A stretch of DNA of 15,955 nt, taken from the NCBI GenBank assembly GCA_903868035.1, contig CAIPTQ010000042.1, positions 1 through 15,955 of the forward strand. The letters are read 5' to 3'. The stretch is from an uncultured Phycisphaerales bacterium (GTDB lineage: Bacteria > Planctomycetota > Phycisphaerae > WQYP01). Shown piece after piece: positions 14,642 through 15,955 of the stretch. A program made the position numbers and the translations under genes. Position 1 is the first letter of the stretch. Every line of letters begins with the position of its first letter. The notes under the pieces are model-generated. The model was not told the DNA's origin. It saw nothing but the letters and a program-made list of their open reading frames with translations, and ran no database searches.

Positions 14642-14646
14642 AGGAG
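14642..14646 (+). promoter_or_regulatory. Ribosome binding site choosing the start at 14656
   Basis: AGGAG lies 9 bases before ATG 14656. The in-frame TTG at 14647 touches the site and cannot be served by it. Confidence 0.7.
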
Positions 14647-14655
14647 TTGCCGGGC

Positions 14656-15489
14656 ATGAAAGCCGAAGAACGCCACGAAATGCGCGAGAATGACCTGGCC
14701 AATTGGCTTCAGTACGGCCTGTGGGCGTTTCTCAAGCAGAACGGCTCCTACATTTTGCTGATACTGGCGCTGGCGTTCCTGGGGTATCAGTACTGGAATT
14801 ATCGCAAACAATCACAGGTAAACGCCCGTTATGCCGCCTATGCGGAATTGAGCGGCGCCACGTCCCCCGAGGCGCTGGACACCCTCATCGCCAACAGCGA
14901 ATTCAAGTCCGTCAAGGCCCAGGCCTGTCTGCGGATGGGCCTGATGTATGGGCAAAGTGCGGCCAATCCCGAGGCGCTCGATCAGATGAAGATGAGCCGC
15001 CCCGCCGCCCTCAGCAAGGCCTACGACTATTTCACCAAAGCCCTCGAATTCCAGGGCGAAGATCCGCTGATCAACTCCAAGGCCCACATCGGCATCGCCG
15101 GCGTCTACGAAGACCAGGGCGAGTGGGACAAAGCCAAAGCCGAATACCAACTCATAATCGACAACAAACTCTTCGCCGGCTCGCCCGTGATCGAGCTGGC
15201 CAAGGACCGCCTGGCCACCCTCCCCGACCGCCGCGACACCCCGCGCCTCGCCGCCATGATTCCCGTCAAGTCCGCCGCCACTTCCCCCACGTTCCAAATC
15301 CCCGGCATCACCCCGCGACCCGGGAGTCTCCTGAATCCCGGCGCCGTCGGCACCGCGCCCAGCTCCGGCTTCCAGGGCCTGATGCTCGGACCGCCCGCGC
15401 CTGCCGCCACAACCAACCCCTCCCGCGGCCTGTCCCCCTTCGGCGGCACACCGGTCGCCCCCCCCGGCGCTCCGGCCACCGCGCCGTGA
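14656..15489 (+). CDS. Membrane-anchored TPR protein (YfgM-like)
   Basis: The 277-residue product begins with a charged segment (MKAEERHEMRENDLANWL) that I recall from planctomycete members of the TPR_21/YfgM group. A membrane helix follows (about residues 31-47, SYILLILALAFLGYQYW), leaving the rest outside the cytoplasm. Residues ~60-190 are helical repeats, the clearest being KAHIGIAGVYEDQGEWDKAK. The last ~75 residues are Pro/Ala/Gly-rich and probably disordered. YfgM in E. coli is an inner-membrane protein tied to the Sec translocon and periplasmic chaperones; a similar role in envelope protein handling is plausible but inferred. The gene has its own promoter and no partner in the window. 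Confidence 0.82.
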   Translation: MKAEERHEMRENDLANWLQYGLWAFLKQNGSYILLILALAFLGYQYWNYRKQSQVNARYAAYAELSGATSPEALDTLIANSEFKSVKAQACLRMGLMYGQSAANPEALDQMKMSRPAALSKAYDYFTKALEFQGEDPLINSKAHIGIAGVYEDQGEWDKAKAEYQLIIDNKLFAGSPVIELAKDRLATLPDRRDTPRLAAMIPVKSAATSPTFQIPGITPRPGSLLNPGAVGTAPSSGFQGLMLGPPAPAATTNPSRGLSPFGGTPVAPPGAPATAP

Positions 15490-15630
15490 GCAAAGAAAAT
15501 ATGTGTGTAATGACGGCTTTTTTTGTGAAATTGGGCCGGTGCGCGCGGTTTTTGCCGGTGGCGGGGGAGGGGCGCAAAGAGCGGAATCTGTTGATGGGCA
15601 TTGGGGAAAACGTGTTTTTGGGGCGAAAAA
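15490..15630. other. Intergenic G/T-rich stretch after the TPR gene
   Basis: No gene is seen. The plus strand is G- and T-rich, with a T7 run (15519-15525 region), a T5 run and GGCGGGGGAGGGG, but no good hairpin precedes the T runs. Together with the next two entries this makes a 466-base gene-free end of the window, apart from one open frame described there. Confidence 0.5.
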
Positions 15631-15710
15631 AAGTGGCCAAAAGTTGACCAAAGTCGACACTAAGTCGACATAAGTTGACAGAAGTCCACATGAAGTTGAC
15701 GGAAGTGGAC
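15631..15710. repeat. Array of eight AAGTNGAC-type units spaced 10-11 bp
   Basis: AAGT begins at 15631, 15641, 15651, 15662, 15672, 15682, 15693 and 15703, giving spacings of 10, 10, 11, 10, 10, 11 and 10. Each unit reads close to AAGT(T/C/G)GACA; two contain the palindrome GTCGAC. The mean spacing (10.3) is near one helical turn, so all units would face one side of the DNA. Function unknown. Confidence 0.85.
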
Positions 15711-15832
15711 CTCATGGAGTGGCAAGATGCTTCTACTAAAATCGCCCCCGCCCACCCCACCCCTCACCGCCGCGCCAACATTCGCGAAAATCAAATTTCC
15801 GTGCGCCGTGAAAAGGCGTTGTGTTTCAGCGG

Positions 15833-15955
15833 GTGTGACTCCCGCCCGGCAAGCAAGCACGTTCCAGCCGGAAGGAATCGGAGCGGCCAGTGGAGGTAAC
15901 GACACTGCCGAAGCCTCTGGTGCAGAGAGTCCTACAGGGACTTGCCAAGGGTGCA
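15833..15955 (+). other. Densely structured stretch, possible 5' end of a group II intron, cut by window edge
   Basis: From GTGTGAC at 15833 the sequence is almost continuously foldable. GCGGG/CCCGC (15829-15833/15841-15845), TTCC-AGCC-GGAA (15862-15873), CTCTG-GTG-CAGAG (15915-15927) and AGTCC-TACAG-GGACT (15928-15942) are all perfect stems. GTGYG is the usual 5' end of group II introns, and AATCGGAGCGGCCAG with GGTAACGAC resembles domain I sequences I remember from bacterial introns. The reverse transcriptase frame would lie several hundred bases beyond the window. The frame from ATG 15727 to the window end is also open, but its product is Pro-rich, has no ribosome binding site and resembles no protein I know. 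Confidence 0.45.

Noticed and set aside
15727..15955. Open frame from ATG 15727 running off the window
   Set aside because: No ribosome binding site, a Pro-rich unlikely product, and it reads through strong stem-loops better explained by structured RNA.

Overview
The window looks like chromosomal DNA from a high-GC member of the Planctomycetota, probably near the Phycisphaerae. The strongest evidence is a secreted protein (10850-12574) whose N-terminus carries LEPRTLLSA, a motif typical of planctomycete exported proteins. Supporting evidence comes from the gene mix: secreted glycosidases, a Tat-exported DUF362 protein, a TPR/OGT-type glycosyltransferase, a signal-peptide protein ending in a LecA-like domain, and a YfgM-like TPR protein opening with a planctomycete-style N-terminus. 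The species assignment is inference; no rRNA is present.

Layout. 2-1234 is the 3' part of a polytopic membrane protein. It is followed by a free-standing tRNA-Tyr (1318-1401) with a good extended -10 promoter. 1680-2282 encodes a small membrane-anchored protein with six near-identical 36-bp repeats. 2473-6998 holds a probable two-gene operon of a secreted GH36 alpha-galactosidase and a secreted six-hairpin glycosidase-like protein. 7262-8320 encodes a Tat-exported DUF362 protein. Convergent to it lies a TPR + glycosyltransferase family 41 gene (10385-8415, minus). After a 464-base divergent intergenic region with strong inverted repeats come the LEPR-motif beta-propeller/PKD protein, a perfect rho-independent terminator, a GNAT acetyltransferase (12803-13330), a convergent secreted LecA-like protein (14375-13359, minus) and a membrane-anchored TPR protein (14656-15489). 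The last 466 bases carry an array of AAGTNGAC units spaced 10-11 bp apart and then a densely structured stretch that may be the 5' end of a group II intron cut by the window edge.

How the genes work together. The clearest functional unit is the glycosidase pair, which should cut alpha-galactosides and a second, unidentified glycan outside the cytoplasm. The LecA-like domain at 13359-14375 may also bind galactose-type sugars, but it is 6 kb away and a link is speculative. The remaining genes look like independent single-gene transcription units. No defence system, CRISPR array or transposase is visible. The most unusual material is non-coding: several small intergenic repeats, two of which supply or duplicate stop codons, the phased array, and the possible intron end.
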